The notes below the pieces were generated by a model. That model was not told where the DNA came from, did no database searches, and worked only from the letters and a program-made list of their open reading frames with translations. Below, piece by piece: positions 24,507-33,837 of a DNA stretch of 64,000 nucleotides (the stretch's first letter is position 1; each line of letters starts with the position of its first letter). This DNA is from CAZUTK01 sp964623265 (GTDB lineage: Bacteria > Electryoneota > B3-LCP), in the NCBI GenBank assembly GCA_964623265.1, contig CAZUTK010000004.1, positions 1 to 64,000 on the forward strand, in the 5' to 3' direction. Both the position numbers and the translations under genes were made by a program.

Positions 24507-25693
24507 TTATTCGCTGCTGCGACGGCTTCCAGGCAACGCAGCAATTCCACTCGGTTTTGTTCTGCGCGCATTTTCATAATTGCTTGATGACGCAGCAGTT
24601 CAGCTCGGATTTTCTCCTGCTGCGACAGAATCCGCGCCGCCAACTCATAGAGGGCGTCTCGATCGAGATCCACGTCTCGAACGACGTAATCCTGAAAGCC
24701 GATGGAGGAAGCGTGTTCCCTGATTTTTCCATCGGAATCTATGCCGATGAAGGGCAACCCGAAGCGCATACCTAAGATGATGCCGTGCAGTCGCGAACTG
24801 ATCAGGAGATCCAGTTTGCCCAGCCTCCTGACGAATTCCGGCAAATCGGGATCATCATCCAGGATGTCCGCGCGATTCCGGTGCACCATGTAATTCTGCA
24901 CACGGTGACAGATCAAATCGTCGCGGGGGTTTGGGCCAACGTCCATCGGAATCAAATGGATCTTCGCTTGAAACGATTCCACGAGCCGATCCAGAGTCGC
25001 GGCGGTTTCTTGGAGAAAGCGTTCAAAAGCGATGTTCTTCCTATCGCCCTGCGTCTGCCAGCTCACCGGTAGCCAGCTGCCCCGCCGATAAAAATGCCTC
25101 CGCGGCGCAAAGCCTACGATGATTTCATCCCCTTTTTTGCATTCATAGCGATTCCCCGCCGGGAGTTCCAGCGTGAATGCGGGATCTGCGGTTCGCTTAT
25201 ATGCTCCCCGCAGATGAATGGAATCCAGAAAATCGGCGGACACGTCGTCCCGCACGGCGATGCGGGCGCCTTTCAACGCTTGGTACGATAAGCATCTGCC
25301 CATCCGCGTCAACACGGGACCCAAGCCGGGAGCATAGACGAAGCGCGCGGTTCCGAAAATCCTGGCAAGGAGCAGATTTCGGACGACATAGGGAATGTAA
25401 AGCCGGCTGGAACGATCTTGCAGCATATGCCCCCCGCCCCAGATGAGGAGGTCTGCTTTGCTGATTTCGGCGGGGAGAAATCCCCAACGGGAAGGGTGAT
25501 CCGCGAAGACTCGAACACGATTCCCGTGCCGCCGGCGGGATCGTTCCGGCATATTGCTGATCAGCGTGATGTCGCTGATGCCGCAAGCCGTCAGATCCTG
25601 CAACAGCGAGGCGAGAATGGCTTCTTCTCCAAGGTTACCATCCGCGAAAGGGATGCGGTCAATCAGCACACGCAGATGTTTAAACACAGTCAT
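24503..25693 (-). CDS. Polysaccharide pyruvyl transferase family protein
   Basis: A 396-residue member of the polysaccharide pyruvyltransferase (CsaB/WcaK) family, which transfers pyruvate from phosphoenolpyruvate to sugars as a ketal. Features: an N-terminal NLGEEAILASLL segment, the glycine-rich LLIWGGGHMLQD near residue 85, and the family signature LLISSRLHGIILGMRFGLPFIGIDSDGKI (about 297-325). I take the ATG at 25693, which overlaps the methyltransferase gene by 14 nt. An ATG 36 nt earlier is also in frame and neither has a clear ribosome site. Pyruvylation would add negative charge to the exported polymer. Confidence 0.88.
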   Translation of the reverse strand: MTVFKHLRVLIDRIPFADGNLGEEAILASLLQDLTACGISDITLISNMPERSRRRHGNRVRVFADHPSRWGFLPAEISKADLLIWGGGHMLQDRSSRLYIPYVVRNLLLARIFGTARFVYAPGLGPVLTRMGRCLSYQALKGARIAVRDDVSADFLDSIHLRGAYKRTADPAFTLELPAGNRYECKKGDEIIVGFAPRRHFYRRGSWLPVSWQTQGDRKNIAFERFLQETAATLDRLVESFQAKIHLIPMDVGPNPRDDLICHRVQNYMVHRNRADILDDDPDLPEFVRRLGKLDLLISSRLHGIILGMRFGLPFIGIDSDGKIREHASSIGFQDYVVRDVDLDRDALYELAARILSQQEKIRAELLRHQAIMKMRAEQNRVELLRCLEAVAAANK

Positions 25694-26486
25694 GAGGCAC
25701 GCGGCAAAATGCGTAATACAGATGCGCATAGGGGAGTTTCAGCACGGCTGGGATCGGCAGCCTTTCGCCGATATAAACCGCCCTCATCCACGCAGGAAAC
25801 TTCCCGGACGCCAGATACTGAATATAGGGGGAAACCCAGCTGCAGTTGCGTTCGCCCCGGCGATGCAAGCGCAGATCCCGAAACCCTGGTGAATCCGGCC
25901 AGGGCGGGCAATCCACGACTCCCCAGCGGGGTTGCTCGAAACCCAATTGCTTGAAACGCCTGCAAATGTAAAAAGGCGAAAAGAAAGAGATGTTCCCGTG
26001 ACTCCAGGGAATGCGATAAATCCGATGGACAGACCGATGCAGAAAAAAACCGACGTTGAAGCGGTTGACATTGACTATCATCAACCAGCGATGGGTCAAA
26101 TCCGCCATCCGCTTCAGCAATTCATCCGGTCGGGCAGCGGAAGGCAACACCGCGAAATTCCAACAAAGATCCCACCGTTCCCGGTTTCGCCGGGCATCAT
26201 CCGCTTCGTCTTGAGTTAACAAATGCAGCCGGTCCTGCAGACCCAATTCCCGCCACAATTCCACGGCGGCGGAGTCGGCATCCACGAGTGAGACGTCGCA
26301 GCCTGCCAGAGCGAAACCCAACGAATAGAGCGACGGCATGGCTTTCGCGCCGGATGCGGGCATCTCCAGGACGGTGCGAATTTGAAGTCTGCGGGCCAGC
26401 CCGAAAAACAATTTCTGCAACGCGTAACGCTCGTAGGAAACGCCGAAAACTTCAACTTCCGTCTGTCGGTTTTCCCTTACAGCCAT
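25680..26486 (-). CDS. Class I SAM-dependent methyltransferase-like protein
   Basis: A 268-residue protein with a methyltransferase-like Rossmann core. Motif I is TVLEMPASGAKAMPSLYSLG (about 38-57). A DVSLVDADS acidic strand end (about 64-72) probably binds the SAM ribose, and RWDLCWNFAVLP (about 103-114) is the post-II/motif IV region. The C-terminal half (about 150-268) is aromatic- and Arg-rich and unassigned. It overlaps both neighbours (10 and 14 nt) in the polysaccharide operon, so methylation of a sugar or lipid-linked intermediate is the likely role. The call rests on motif I only. Confidence 0.65.
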   Translation of the reverse strand: MAVRENRQTEVEVFGVSYERYALQKLFFGLARRLQIRTVLEMPASGAKAMPSLYSLGFALAGCDVSLVDADSAAVELWRELGLQDRLHLLTQDEADDARRNRERWDLCWNFAVLPSAARPDELLKRMADLTHRWLMIVNVNRFNVGFFLHRSVHRIYRIPWSHGNISFFSPFYICRRFKQLGFEQPRWGVVDCPPWPDSPGFRDLRLHRRGERNCSWVSPYIQYLASGKFPAWMRAVYIGERLPIPAVLKLPYAHLYYAFCRVPHDCV

Positions 26487-27457
26487 CCGTGTTCCCGGTA
26501 CCAGACAACCGTGCGCTGCAACCCTTCCTGCAAAGAGATCTGTGGACAGTAGTTCAAAAGTTCCCGCGCGCGGCGGATGGAATACCCCCAGTTGCGGCTC
26601 ATCATCAGCACTCTCGATTTCGTGATGGGTGGATCAAAATATAAAACTTTCGCGGCGGATTCGCAACAACCGGCGAGGATATTTCCGAGGGTGACGGGAA
26701 TCCGGATTTTCGGTCGTTTCACGCCCAGAACATCGGCGATCCCCCAGATCAACTCCCGCTTGGTAACGGGGCGTTCCCCGCCGAGGATCACCGCGGTGTT
26801 CTCCACAACGGAATTCAACGCCGCATCAATTCCCGCCACCAGGTCGTCAATGTAGACCGGATGCGTGGTGGAATTGCCGTCTCCAATGAACACCATCCTT
26901 CCCTTCTGGATCGCCCGGAACAAGTTCAATTTATGAGGATCCCCAGGTCCGTATGTGAAAGTAGGACGGACGACGATCAAACTGATCCGAAGCCGGCGAG
27001 CGCATTCCAGCGCTTTCTGCTCGCCTTCCCATTTGCTGCGCTCATAATCCGTCACCGGCGCCGGCGGATACGTTTCGTCAACGGGTTGTGCACCGAGCGG
27101 ACCTGTAACGCCCCCGGCGCTCAGATGCACAATGCGTCGAACTCCAGCCGCTTTCGCCGCCATCAGGAGCGATTCGACTCCCTCGACATTCACCCGGCGC
27201 ATCTCCGCATAGGGAGTCCCCCACTTCCCCAGTAGTCCCGCCGCATGGATCACCGCCGCGATCTTTTCGCACGCCGTCCGAAGATCTTCAGGATGAGTGA
27301 TGTCTCCGATATGGATTTCGCAGGATTCCTTTAGATAAGCCGGCAGTTTTTCCGGATTCCGCACAAGCAGCCGAACTCGTCTCCCGGCCGACGCATAAAA
27401 TTCTGCCAGCTTCCCGCCGATATACCCCGTGGCTCCGGTGATCAGAATCTCACTCAT
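26477..27457 (-). CDS. NAD(P)-dependent epimerase/dehydratase (extended SDR)
   Basis: A 326-residue extended short-chain dehydrogenase. The cofactor motif is TGATGYIGGKL (7-17). VIHAAGLLGKWG lies near 70, a Ser in VHLSAGGV near 113, and the catalytic YERSK near 140. VRPTFTYGPGDP follows (about 163-174). Such enzymes epimerise, dehydrate or reduce nucleotide sugars, or act on 3-beta-hydroxy substrates. The GPGDPHKLNLFRAIQKGR region resembles sugar epimerases and hydroxysteroid-like SDRs alike, so no specific reaction is claimed. It overlaps the glycosyltransferase upstream by 8 nt and the methyltransferase downstream by 10 nt. Confidence 0.85.
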   Translation of the reverse strand: MSEILITGATGYIGGKLAEFYASAGRRVRLLVRNPEKLPAYLKESCEIHIGDITHPEDLRTACEKIAAVIHAAGLLGKWGTPYAEMRRVNVEGVESLLMAAKAAGVRRIVHLSAGGVTGPLGAQPVDETYPPAPVTDYERSKWEGEQKALECARRLRISLIVVRPTFTYGPGDPHKLNLFRAIQKGRMVFIGDGNSTTHPVYIDDLVAGIDAALNSVVENTAVILGGERPVTKRELIWGIADVLGVKRPKIRIPVTLGNILAGCCESAAKVLYFDPPITKSRVLMMSRNWGYSIRRARELLNYCPQISLQEGLQRTVVWYREHGWL

Positions 27458-28574
27458 TCCGCACCAGTTCTTCGATGGCTTTCAGAATGCCGTCCCAGGA
27501 GAATCTCCGCCTCGCATCAGCGACTCCCCCATCGAATCTCTTCGATCCTTCCCCGGAATAGAATTCCTCGATGGCGCGAGCCAGACTCCCCGCATCGCCG
27601 GGTTCGCAGAGCAATCCGCTGACCTGATGCGCCACCATCTCCGGAAAGCAGCCGCAGCGTGTGGCGATCACGGGCCGTCGAGCCGCATAGGCGGTCGCCA
27701 GCGCTCCGCTTCCGGTGGCGGAACGATACGGCAGAAGGACGCCGTCGCACGCCGCCAGACGCAGTAACAGGTCGCTTTCAGAGAGATAACCCGACTCGAT
27801 CCGAACCCGGTTGTGCAAATTCAGCTTCTCGATCTGCTGATGATAGCGCCTTTCATCCTCCCAGAATTCCCCGGCGATCCAGAGGATGACATCGCGAAAA
27901 GTAGTACCCAATAGAGAAAACGCTTCAATGGCTATATCCACGCCCTTATAGGGGCGAATAAAACCGAAAAAAAGCAACATCCTGCCGCTGATTCCCAAGA
28001 TTCGGCGGGCTTCTTCGCGGGTGGGCAGCGTTAATTCGTCGGAAGAATACAGCGGATGTTCGCAGCGGCGCACCACCGCCGATGGAAAGAGGTTCAACAG
28101 CCGTCGGCGGTCTTCATCGGAATGCGTGATGAATCCCCGCCCGGATCGCAGCACCCAGCGGACTAAGATCGGATCCAGGCGGCGGACTTCGTGCGGCAGA
28201 ACGTTATGACAAATGAATAGAACGGGGATATCTGGCGAAAGCTTTCTGGACAACCAACCCAGATGCGGAGCCCAGAACGTCACCCACCAGGCGATAATCA
28301 CACCGTCCGGAGCGAAGGAACGGATCATGGTTAAGGCTTCCCGCCAGGTGGACCAGCGACCGTAATGCAAGATCGTTGTAGCTTGAAAAGTGGAGATCGG
28401 CGGCGGATCCGTTTCATATTGAGATTTGCCGGGAAATAAGATCCTGGGATACAGCTTTTTATAACCGATTCCCAGGCAGTCGTGGTGAAGTTGCAGGTTG
28501 GCTAAGAGGTGCGTGCCGTAACGGGCGATCCCGCCGCGCAGAGGATAAGTAGGACTGATAAAAACCAGCTTCAA
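27450..28574 (-). CDS. Glycosyltransferase family 4 protein
   Basis: A 374-residue GT-B glycosyltransferase. The N-terminal acceptor domain opens with FISPTYPLRGGIARYGTHL. The C-terminal donor domain has LFFGFIRPYKGVDIAIEAF (about 213-231) and VLLPYRSATGSGALATAYAA, with PVIATRCGCFPEMV (about 303-327). This matches the GT4 donor-site layout, though the second Glu of the usual E-x7-E is not clear. It overlaps the GT2 gene upstream by 4 nt and the SDR downstream by 8 nt. It adds one sugar to the lipid-linked repeat unit; the donor is unknown. Confidence 0.9.
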   Translation of the reverse strand: MKLVFISPTYPLRGGIARYGTHLLANLQLHHDCLGIGYKKLYPRILFPGKSQYETDPPPISTFQATTILHYGRWSTWREALTMIRSFAPDGVIIAWWVTFWAPHLGWLSRKLSPDIPVLFICHNVLPHEVRRLDPILVRWVLRSGRGFITHSDEDRRRLLNLFPSAVVRRCEHPLYSSDELTLPTREEARRILGISGRMLLFFGFIRPYKGVDIAIEAFSLLGTTFRDVILWIAGEFWEDERRYHQQIEKLNLHNRVRIESGYLSESDLLLRLAACDGVLLPYRSATGSGALATAYAARRPVIATRCGCFPEMVAHQVSGLLCEPGDAGSLARAIEEFYSGEGSKRFDGGVADARRRFSWDGILKAIEELVRNE

Positions 28575-29557
28575 GCGTCGATCTCAAATTCATCGGAAAC
28601 CCGATCCCGCGTACCCAGATGAAGCTCGATCCGTTTCAGGCGAATGACGGCATCTTCAATCAAGCGACGGTTCGCAGAGATCAGATCCGCGACCAATCCG
28701 ATCATCAGCAGCAAGAAACCGATGAATAAGAAGACCGCCATCACGATCAAAGACTGCACATGTCCGGTCGCACCGGTGATGGCGAAGTAGAAATACAGGA
28801 AACGGACGCCCAGCAGGAGTCCAAGCGAAAAAATGAACATACCCAGATAAAAAAAGACCCGCAGCGGCTCATAGGTGAGGAAGATTCGCAGAATCGTCGC
28901 CAGGGAGCGCTTCAGGTAAATCGGAGTGCTGCGAAACAAGCGCGATTCGCGCATCTTCTCGTTGCGCTCAATGGCGACGGTATCAATCGCGATGTTCTTC
29001 TTGCCGGCTTGGATGATGGTTTCGAGCGTGTAGGTGAAGAGCGAAATGACGTTGAGTTGCAGGGCGGCGCGGCGATTATAGGCGCGAAATCCCGAGGTCA
29101 CATCCGAAATGGAAGTGTTGCTGATCGACTGAACAAGCCTTGAACCGAGTCGCTGCAGGATCTTCTTAAGACGGGAAAATTCGGAGATCTCGCGGATCTT
29201 GCGAACGCCGACCACCATATCGGCTTTGCCGTTCAAAATGGGAGCGATCAGACGGGGGATCTCCCTTCCGGGATATTGGTTGTCGGCGTCGGTGTTGACG
29301 ATGATATCGGCACCCATAGAAAGCGCAACATCTAGACCGGTCTTGAACGCCGTCGCTAGACCCTGCCGATGTCGGAAGCGGATGATGCGGTCCGCGCCGG
29401 CGCGCTTCGCGACGTCGAAGGTATCATCCTTGCTCCCATCGTCTATCACCAGCACCTCGACGGAATCCACGCCGGGGATCTGTCTCGGGATGTCCGCAAT
29501 CGTGCGGGCGATCTGATCTGCTTCGTTCAAGCAAGGGATTTGAACGACGACTTTCAT
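28571..29557 (-). CDS. Glycosyltransferase family 2 protein, dolichyl-phosphate mannose synthase-like
   Basis: A 328-residue GT-A glycosyltransferase. Motifs: QIPCLNEADQIARTI (7-21), VLVIDDGSKDDT (35-46), the metal-binding NTDADNQY (about 87-94), and DVTSGFRAYNR (about 151-161). Two C-terminal membrane helices (about 235-258 and 266-292) anchor it. The layout is that of polyprenyl-phosphate mannose/glucose synthases (DPM1/GtrB type), which make a lipid-linked single sugar for later transfer. That pairs logically with the GT39-like transferase at 51769. It sits 6 nt after the giant secreted beta-helix gene and overlaps the next gene by 4 nt. Confidence 0.9.
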   Translation of the reverse strand: MKVVVQIPCLNEADQIARTIADIPRQIPGVDSVEVLVIDDGSKDDTFDVAKRAGADRIIRFRHRQGLATAFKTGLDVALSMGADIIVNTDADNQYPGREIPRLIAPILNGKADMVVGVRKIREISEFSRLKKILQRLGSRLVQSISNTSISDVTSGFRAYNRRAALQLNVISLFTYTLETIIQAGKKNIAIDTVAIERNEKMRESRLFRSTPIYLKRSLATILRIFLTYEPLRVFFYLGMFIFSLGLLLGVRFLYFYFAITGATGHVQSLIVMAVFLFIGFLLLMIGLVADLISANRRLIEDAVIRLKRIELHLGTRDRVSDEFEIDA

Positions 29558-29563
29558 GCAGAC

Positions 29564-32500
29564 TCAATTCCTTAATTCCGCAGTTCCCTGCGCGGCATTC
29601 CCCGAGAAATCAGCAAGCCAGCGCAATCCGGAAGGTTTTTGCGGCGGCGTGGAATCTTCAATGATCACGACGCTCTGAGGCGTCCCGGTTTTACCGTTCG
29701 CATAACGAATCCGCAGAGAAAGCTGATTCTGCGCATTCGGAACCAGTCGAAACTCAAATTCTTCCAGCCCGGGGACATCCGTCCAATCCGCATATTCCCC
29801 GCCCAGAGCCTGGAAAGAAGCGAAATGATTCGGTATCACCAGATTGGCGACGTGCAGCAGGAAGATCTCCGCGTGCACGGTTTGATCCGGTTCAGCGATC
29901 TGCCAGATTTCGAGCGCATCACCGCCTGGCAGAATCGGTCCCGCATACCGATCGGTGAATTCGATTACGAGGGTATCCGCATCCGCGCGGCCCAGGGAAT
30001 CCTTGACACTGACGCTGATATTGCGGATTCCCAGCCACAACGGTCCCGGGGTTGCGACGTTCAGAAAACCGTCTAAAACATAGACCAACAGCTCCGGCTC
30101 GCCGCCTCCCAGCGGATCCCAGCATTTGGCGTTGAAGTCCAACTCCTCGAAGGGGATCTGCCCGCATTTTACGTATTCGCGCAGACTTAAGGGATCAGGA
30201 GCCGTGCCGACCAACACCTCAATATCCGGAAGGCCGGCGATCTTAGGCCCGCCCTGCCCAGGCGCAGCCATCAATGAGAAGACGATATCCTGGAACGCTT
30301 CGGATCCGCCGGTGTCCGTCAGCTTCAACTGCGCCGAGTCCACCCCATACTGATCGGGAATCGGCGTCAAGGTAAGAATCTTAGTGATGGAGTCTATTTC
30401 AGCGTGGAATAGCTGAGTGTCCAGTTTGACGATCTCCCATTGCAACAACGCGGGCGGATCCTCCATATCATGCCCGTGATTCAGGAGAGAAATCATCAAC
30501 GGATCATAGGTCGTGAGGTATTGATCCGGAACCAGCGGCTCTATCCAGGGCGGATCATTAACCGGTTCGACGGTCACGACTACATTCTGCGAAGCTGTCA
30601 GATTTCCGCTGTCCCGCAGAGTCAAGAGAATCGTATCCGCGCCCGATGTTTCCGGCGGCGGCACGATGTGCATTTCATCCGTGGCTGGATCAATGGTGAT
30701 GCTCAAAAGCTGCGGGTTTACCTGGGACACAGACCAGATCAACGCAGCTCCGCTGTCTTCGACATCGTGTTCGTAGGGCGTGAGATCCAGCGTGAAGAAT
30801 TCATCTTCGGGAATCGTAATATCGGCGATGACGGGTTGGATAAAGGGCGGATCATTCACAGAAACAACCGTTAACTGGATCTCGGTGCTGTCCGTTCCGC
30901 CGAAGCCGTCGGAGAGGATCAAGGTGAAAGCGTCCGCACCGAATTGATTCGGAACCGGCGTGATGGTCATCAGATCCGTCGCGGGCTGTATCGTGACCGA
31001 TGCCAAGGCCGGATTTAAGCCCTGCGCAGCCCAGGTCAACTGAAACGACCCTTGTTCCTGATCGTGTTCATACGGGGTCAAGTCAAAAGTCAACACTTCG
31101 TCTTCCAATGTGGTGAGATCCGGCACGGGAGGATCAATCCATGGGGGAGTATTCACAAAGTTGACCGTCAAAAAGACCGCCTGAGAATCCAATCCCCCCT
31201 GCCCGTCCGACAGCCTCAGCATAAATTCATCCGATCCGTTCTGACCTGAAACCGGGGTGATTGTCATCAGATCCGTAGCGGGGTTGATGGAAATCGAAGC
31301 CAATCCGGGATCCAGACCGGAAGCCGCCCAGATCAGCTGCGCCCCGGATTGTTCAATATCTTGTTCGTGGGGCGTCAGAGAATAGGTGATGGCTTGATTC
31401 GAAGTCGTATTGAAATCCGCAATGGGAGGATCAATCCAGGGAGGGTCGTTCACCGGGGTCACTGTCAAAGTCACTTGAGCGCTGTCGGTACCGCCGGCGC
31501 CGTCGGATAAAATTAGGATAAAATCATCCGAACCGAATTGATCGGGTACAGGTGTGATGGTCAGGACATCGGTCGCGGGGTGAATGGAAATCGCAGCCAA
31601 CGCCGGATCCAAACCCAGCGCCGACCAAGTCAATTCGGCGGCGTTCTGCTCATTATCGTGCTCATAGGAAGTCAGGTCGAAGGTGAAAAGTTGATCTTCC
31701 AGCGTGGTGAAATTCGGAATGATCGGATCAATCCAGGGTGGAGTATTCACAAAGGTAACTGTTAACAATACCGCTTGAGAATCCACCCCCCCCTGACCAT
31801 CGGAGAGCTGGAGGGTGAATTCATCGGAACCGCTGTTGCTTGCGACGGGCGTGATCGTCAATAAGTCTGTCACAGGGTTGATGGAGATCGAAGCCAATCC
31901 GGGATCCAGACCGGAAGCCGTCCAGATCAGCTGCGTCCCGGATTGTTCGACATCATGCTCATGAGGAGTCAGCACATAGCTGAGCGGCTGGTTGGATTGA
32001 GCGTTGAAGTCCGCCACATCAGGTTCGATCCAGGGAGGATCATTCACAGGGTTTACGATCAGATTGACATTCTGGGAAGCGAAACCGCCCTGTCCATCCG
32101 AAAGAGTCAGCGTGAAAACATCGCTCCCGTTTTGATCCGGCAGCGGCGTGATCGTCAGGAGATCCGTCTCGGTGTCAATCTGAGCCGTCGCCAGCTGCGG
32201 ATTCAAGCCACTTACGCTCCAGGTCAATTCCGCGTTCGTCTGCTCTTGATCGTGTTCGTGAGGGGTCAGTGAGTAGCTCAGGCTCTGATCTTCATCCGTG
32301 ATGAAATCGAGAATGATCGGCGATATCCAGGGGGGTGTGCTTCCACTGGAAAACTCGAACCTCCCGATATCCGGCGCTTGACCGTTGAAGGGGAAACCGA
32401 CGTCCAGGCCGGCGTCTATGGCGGGGCTGCCCAGAGCCAGCGTGAAGTTGGAATCCGGCAGAGAGACGAAGGACGGACTGGCGTAGATGCTGCCGATTTC

Positions 32501-33739
32501 TTGATTGGGAAAAGCCGCCTGAATCTGACTCAGCGTATTGTACGTCTGCCCGGGGAAATTATACAGCTTGAAGGGTCGGTTATAGGGCGACTGCGCCGTG
32601 GAATTGGGGCACCAGTAGAGGTTGTTGCTCCAGATCTGAGCGGTGTAGCGGGTATAGGTCTCCGCAATGATGGCGAAGTGATGTTCCGGTTGGGAAACGT
32701 AATTGGCGATGATGTTATTTCTGAACTCGTTGCCCGTCCCTCCAGTCCCCCAGAAGATCAACGCCGCCGCATAGGGGGAACCCGGTACGGTCGTATAGTA
32801 GTGATCCTTGATGATGGTGTTGTTGTAGATGCGATTGTTGGAACCGCGCACTTCCAGTTCCCATCTTCCGGAAGATTTAATCACATTGAACGCGACCAGA
32901 TTCCCTGAAGCCTGATTCGCCAGCGCCAGCCCCTTGTCCCCCCATTCTTCGCTTTCCGTATCCCGCGTGCCGTTCAGGCTGAAGTAGTTGTAGCGGATGT
33001 AGCTGTTGTCGCCCCACCAGTCCATGCCGGATTCGAAGTTGTCAATGATGAGATTCGAATCAATGACGGAGCTGTCCGCCACCCATTCCGTCGCAGATCC
33101 GTGCGAGATTCCTTTCGCCCAATTGTGCGCGATGAGATTGCGGCGCAGCCAAACTTTTCCCGTGGATCCGTACATCACGATGCCGGAACCTTCGATCCCG
33201 GAAGGCTGACCGCCGCTCTCCCCATTCCATTCGATCACGCAGTCTTCGACGGTTACACCGCCGAAATTCGGACTGCCAAGCTGGATGCCGTCTTCACGGT
33301 GGTGCGAAATGACGCAGTTCTGGACGGTCAGGCATCCTATAGCATGGGTTCCGGTGACATAGATGCCGTTATCATCCGAATTCAAAAGCTGCAACCCTCG
33401 GATCGTCCAATAATCCCGCCCCGTGTTGAAGCGAAAGCGGCCTGGATTCATCGTGACGACTTCATCGCGATAGTTCATAATCACGATGTGATCAGCAGCA
33501 GTTCCGTTGACAGAAGGAGTTACAATTTCCGGGTAATTCCCGGCGCGAACGAAAATTGTATCGCCTGCTGCGATGCCGCTCGTGCCTCCTGTGGCGTAAG
33601 CGATCGTCCGCCAGGGCTGTGTGATGGTTCCTGGATTGTTGTTATTGCCGTTTAATGCCACGTAATATTGACGGGCTTGCAGTCCCTGCGTGCAAATCAA
33701 CGCGATACTGCATAGTAAGAGGGGAAGTTTCTTCCGCAT
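29564..33739 (-). CDS. Large secreted parallel beta-helix protein with seven tandem cadherin-like domains
   Basis: A 1391-residue exported protein. The start is the ATG at 33739 (CCGGAG seven bases upstream), giving signal peptide MRKKLPLLLCSIALICTQGLQA. Residues about 22-465 begin with YYVALNGNNNNPGT (DUF1565-like) and form a right-handed beta-helix with many N-x-I-x-N rungs, as in pectate lyases and alginate epimerases. Seven gapless 99-residue domains follow (about 469-1161), then about 230 C-terminal residues of unknown fold. No NPFNPST sorting domain is present, unlike other secreted proteins here. Its place between an AlgD-type dehydrogenase and a GT2 in the operon suggests it binds or cleaves the exported polymer; no catalytic residues could be identified. 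Confidence 0.85.
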   Translation of the reverse strand: MRKKLPLLLCSIALICTQGLQARQYYVALNGNNNNPGTITQPWRTIAYATGGTSGIAAGDTIFVRAGNYPEIVTPSVNGTAADHIVIMNYRDEVVTMNPGRFRFNTGRDYWTIRGLQLLNSDDNGIYVTGTHAIGCLTVQNCVISHHREDGIQLGSPNFGGVTVEDCVIEWNGESGGQPSGIEGSGIVMYGSTGKVWLRRNLIAHNWAKGISHGSATEWVADSSVIDSNLIIDNFESGMDWWGDNSYIRYNYFSLNGTRDTESEEWGDKGLALANQASGNLVAFNVIKSSGRWELEVRGSNNRIYNNTIIKDHYYTTVPGSPYAAALIFWGTGGTGNEFRNNIIANYVSQPEHHFAIIAETYTRYTAQIWSNNLYWCPNSTAQSPYNRPFKLYNFPGQTYNTLSQIQAAFPNQEIGSIYASPSFVSLPDSNFTLALGSPAIDAGLDVGFPFNGQAPDIGRFEFSSGSTPPWISPIILDFITDEDQSLSYSLTPHEHDQEQTNAELTWSVSGLNPQLATAQIDTETDLLTITPLPDQNGSDVFTLTLSDGQGGFASQNVNLIVNPVNDPPWIEPDVADFNAQSNQPLSYVLTPHEHDVEQSGTQLIWTASGLDPGLASISINPVTDLLTITPVASNSGSDEFTLQLSDGQGGVDSQAVLLTVTFVNTPPWIDPIIPNFTTLEDQLFTFDLTSYEHDNEQNAAELTWSALGLDPALAAISIHPATDVLTITPVPDQFGSDDFILILSDGAGGTDSAQVTLTVTPVNDPPWIDPPIADFNTTSNQAITYSLTPHEQDIEQSGAQLIWAASGLDPGLASISINPATDLMTITPVSGQNGSDEFMLRLSDGQGGLDSQAVFLTVNFVNTPPWIDPPVPDLTTLEDEVLTFDLTPYEHDQEQGSFQLTWAAQGLNPALASVTIQPATDLMTITPVPNQFGADAFTLILSDGFGGTDSTEIQLTVVSVNDPPFIQPVIADITIPEDEFFTLDLTPYEHDVEDSGAALIWSVSQVNPQLLSITIDPATDEMHIVPPPETSGADTILLTLRDSGNLTASQNVVVTVEPVNDPPWIEPLVPDQYLTTYDPLMISLLNHGHDMEDPPALLQWEIVKLDTQLFHAEIDSITKILTLTPIPDQYGVDSAQLKLTDTGGSEAFQDIVFSLMAAPGQGGPKIAGLPDIEVLVGTAPDPLSLREYVKCGQIPFEELDFNAKCWDPLGGGEPELLVYVLDGFLNVATPGPLWLGIRNISVSVKDSLGRADADTLVIEFTDRYAGPILPGGDALEIWQIAEPDQTVHAEIFLLHVANLVIPNHFASFQALGGEYADWTDVPGLEEFEFRLVPNAQNQLSLRIRYANGKTGTPQSVVIIEDSTPPQKPSGLRWLADFSGNAAQGTAELRN
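30257..32335 (-). repeat. Seven tandem 297-bp repeats encoding 99-residue cadherin-like domains
   Basis: Units start at 32335, 32038, 31741, 31444, 31147, 30850 and 30553 and have exactly 99 codons each. The consensus runs PPWI-P, LTPHEHD-EQ, L-W, DLLTITP, GSD-FTL-LSDGQGG-DSQ, LTV--VN(D/T). Units 2 and 4 resemble each other most closely, as do units 3 and 5. This indicates that a two-domain (594-bp) block was duplicated. Units 6 and 7 are the most diverged. The domains match the tandem-95/VCBS-like family seen in bacterial adhesins and secreted enzymes. Confidence 0.92.
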
Positions 33740-33837
33740 TGTTGACTCCGGTTTTGTTACACATCCGTCCGAACACTCGCACATGCTGGCTTATAAAAAC
33801 CGGAACGGAAACTGAAGAAACAGCCGGCGGACGAAGC

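Noticed and set aside
30257..32335. CRISPR-like or satellite array
   Set aside because: The 297-bp periodicity is protein-coding, in frame and diverged at third positions. It represents tandem protein domains.
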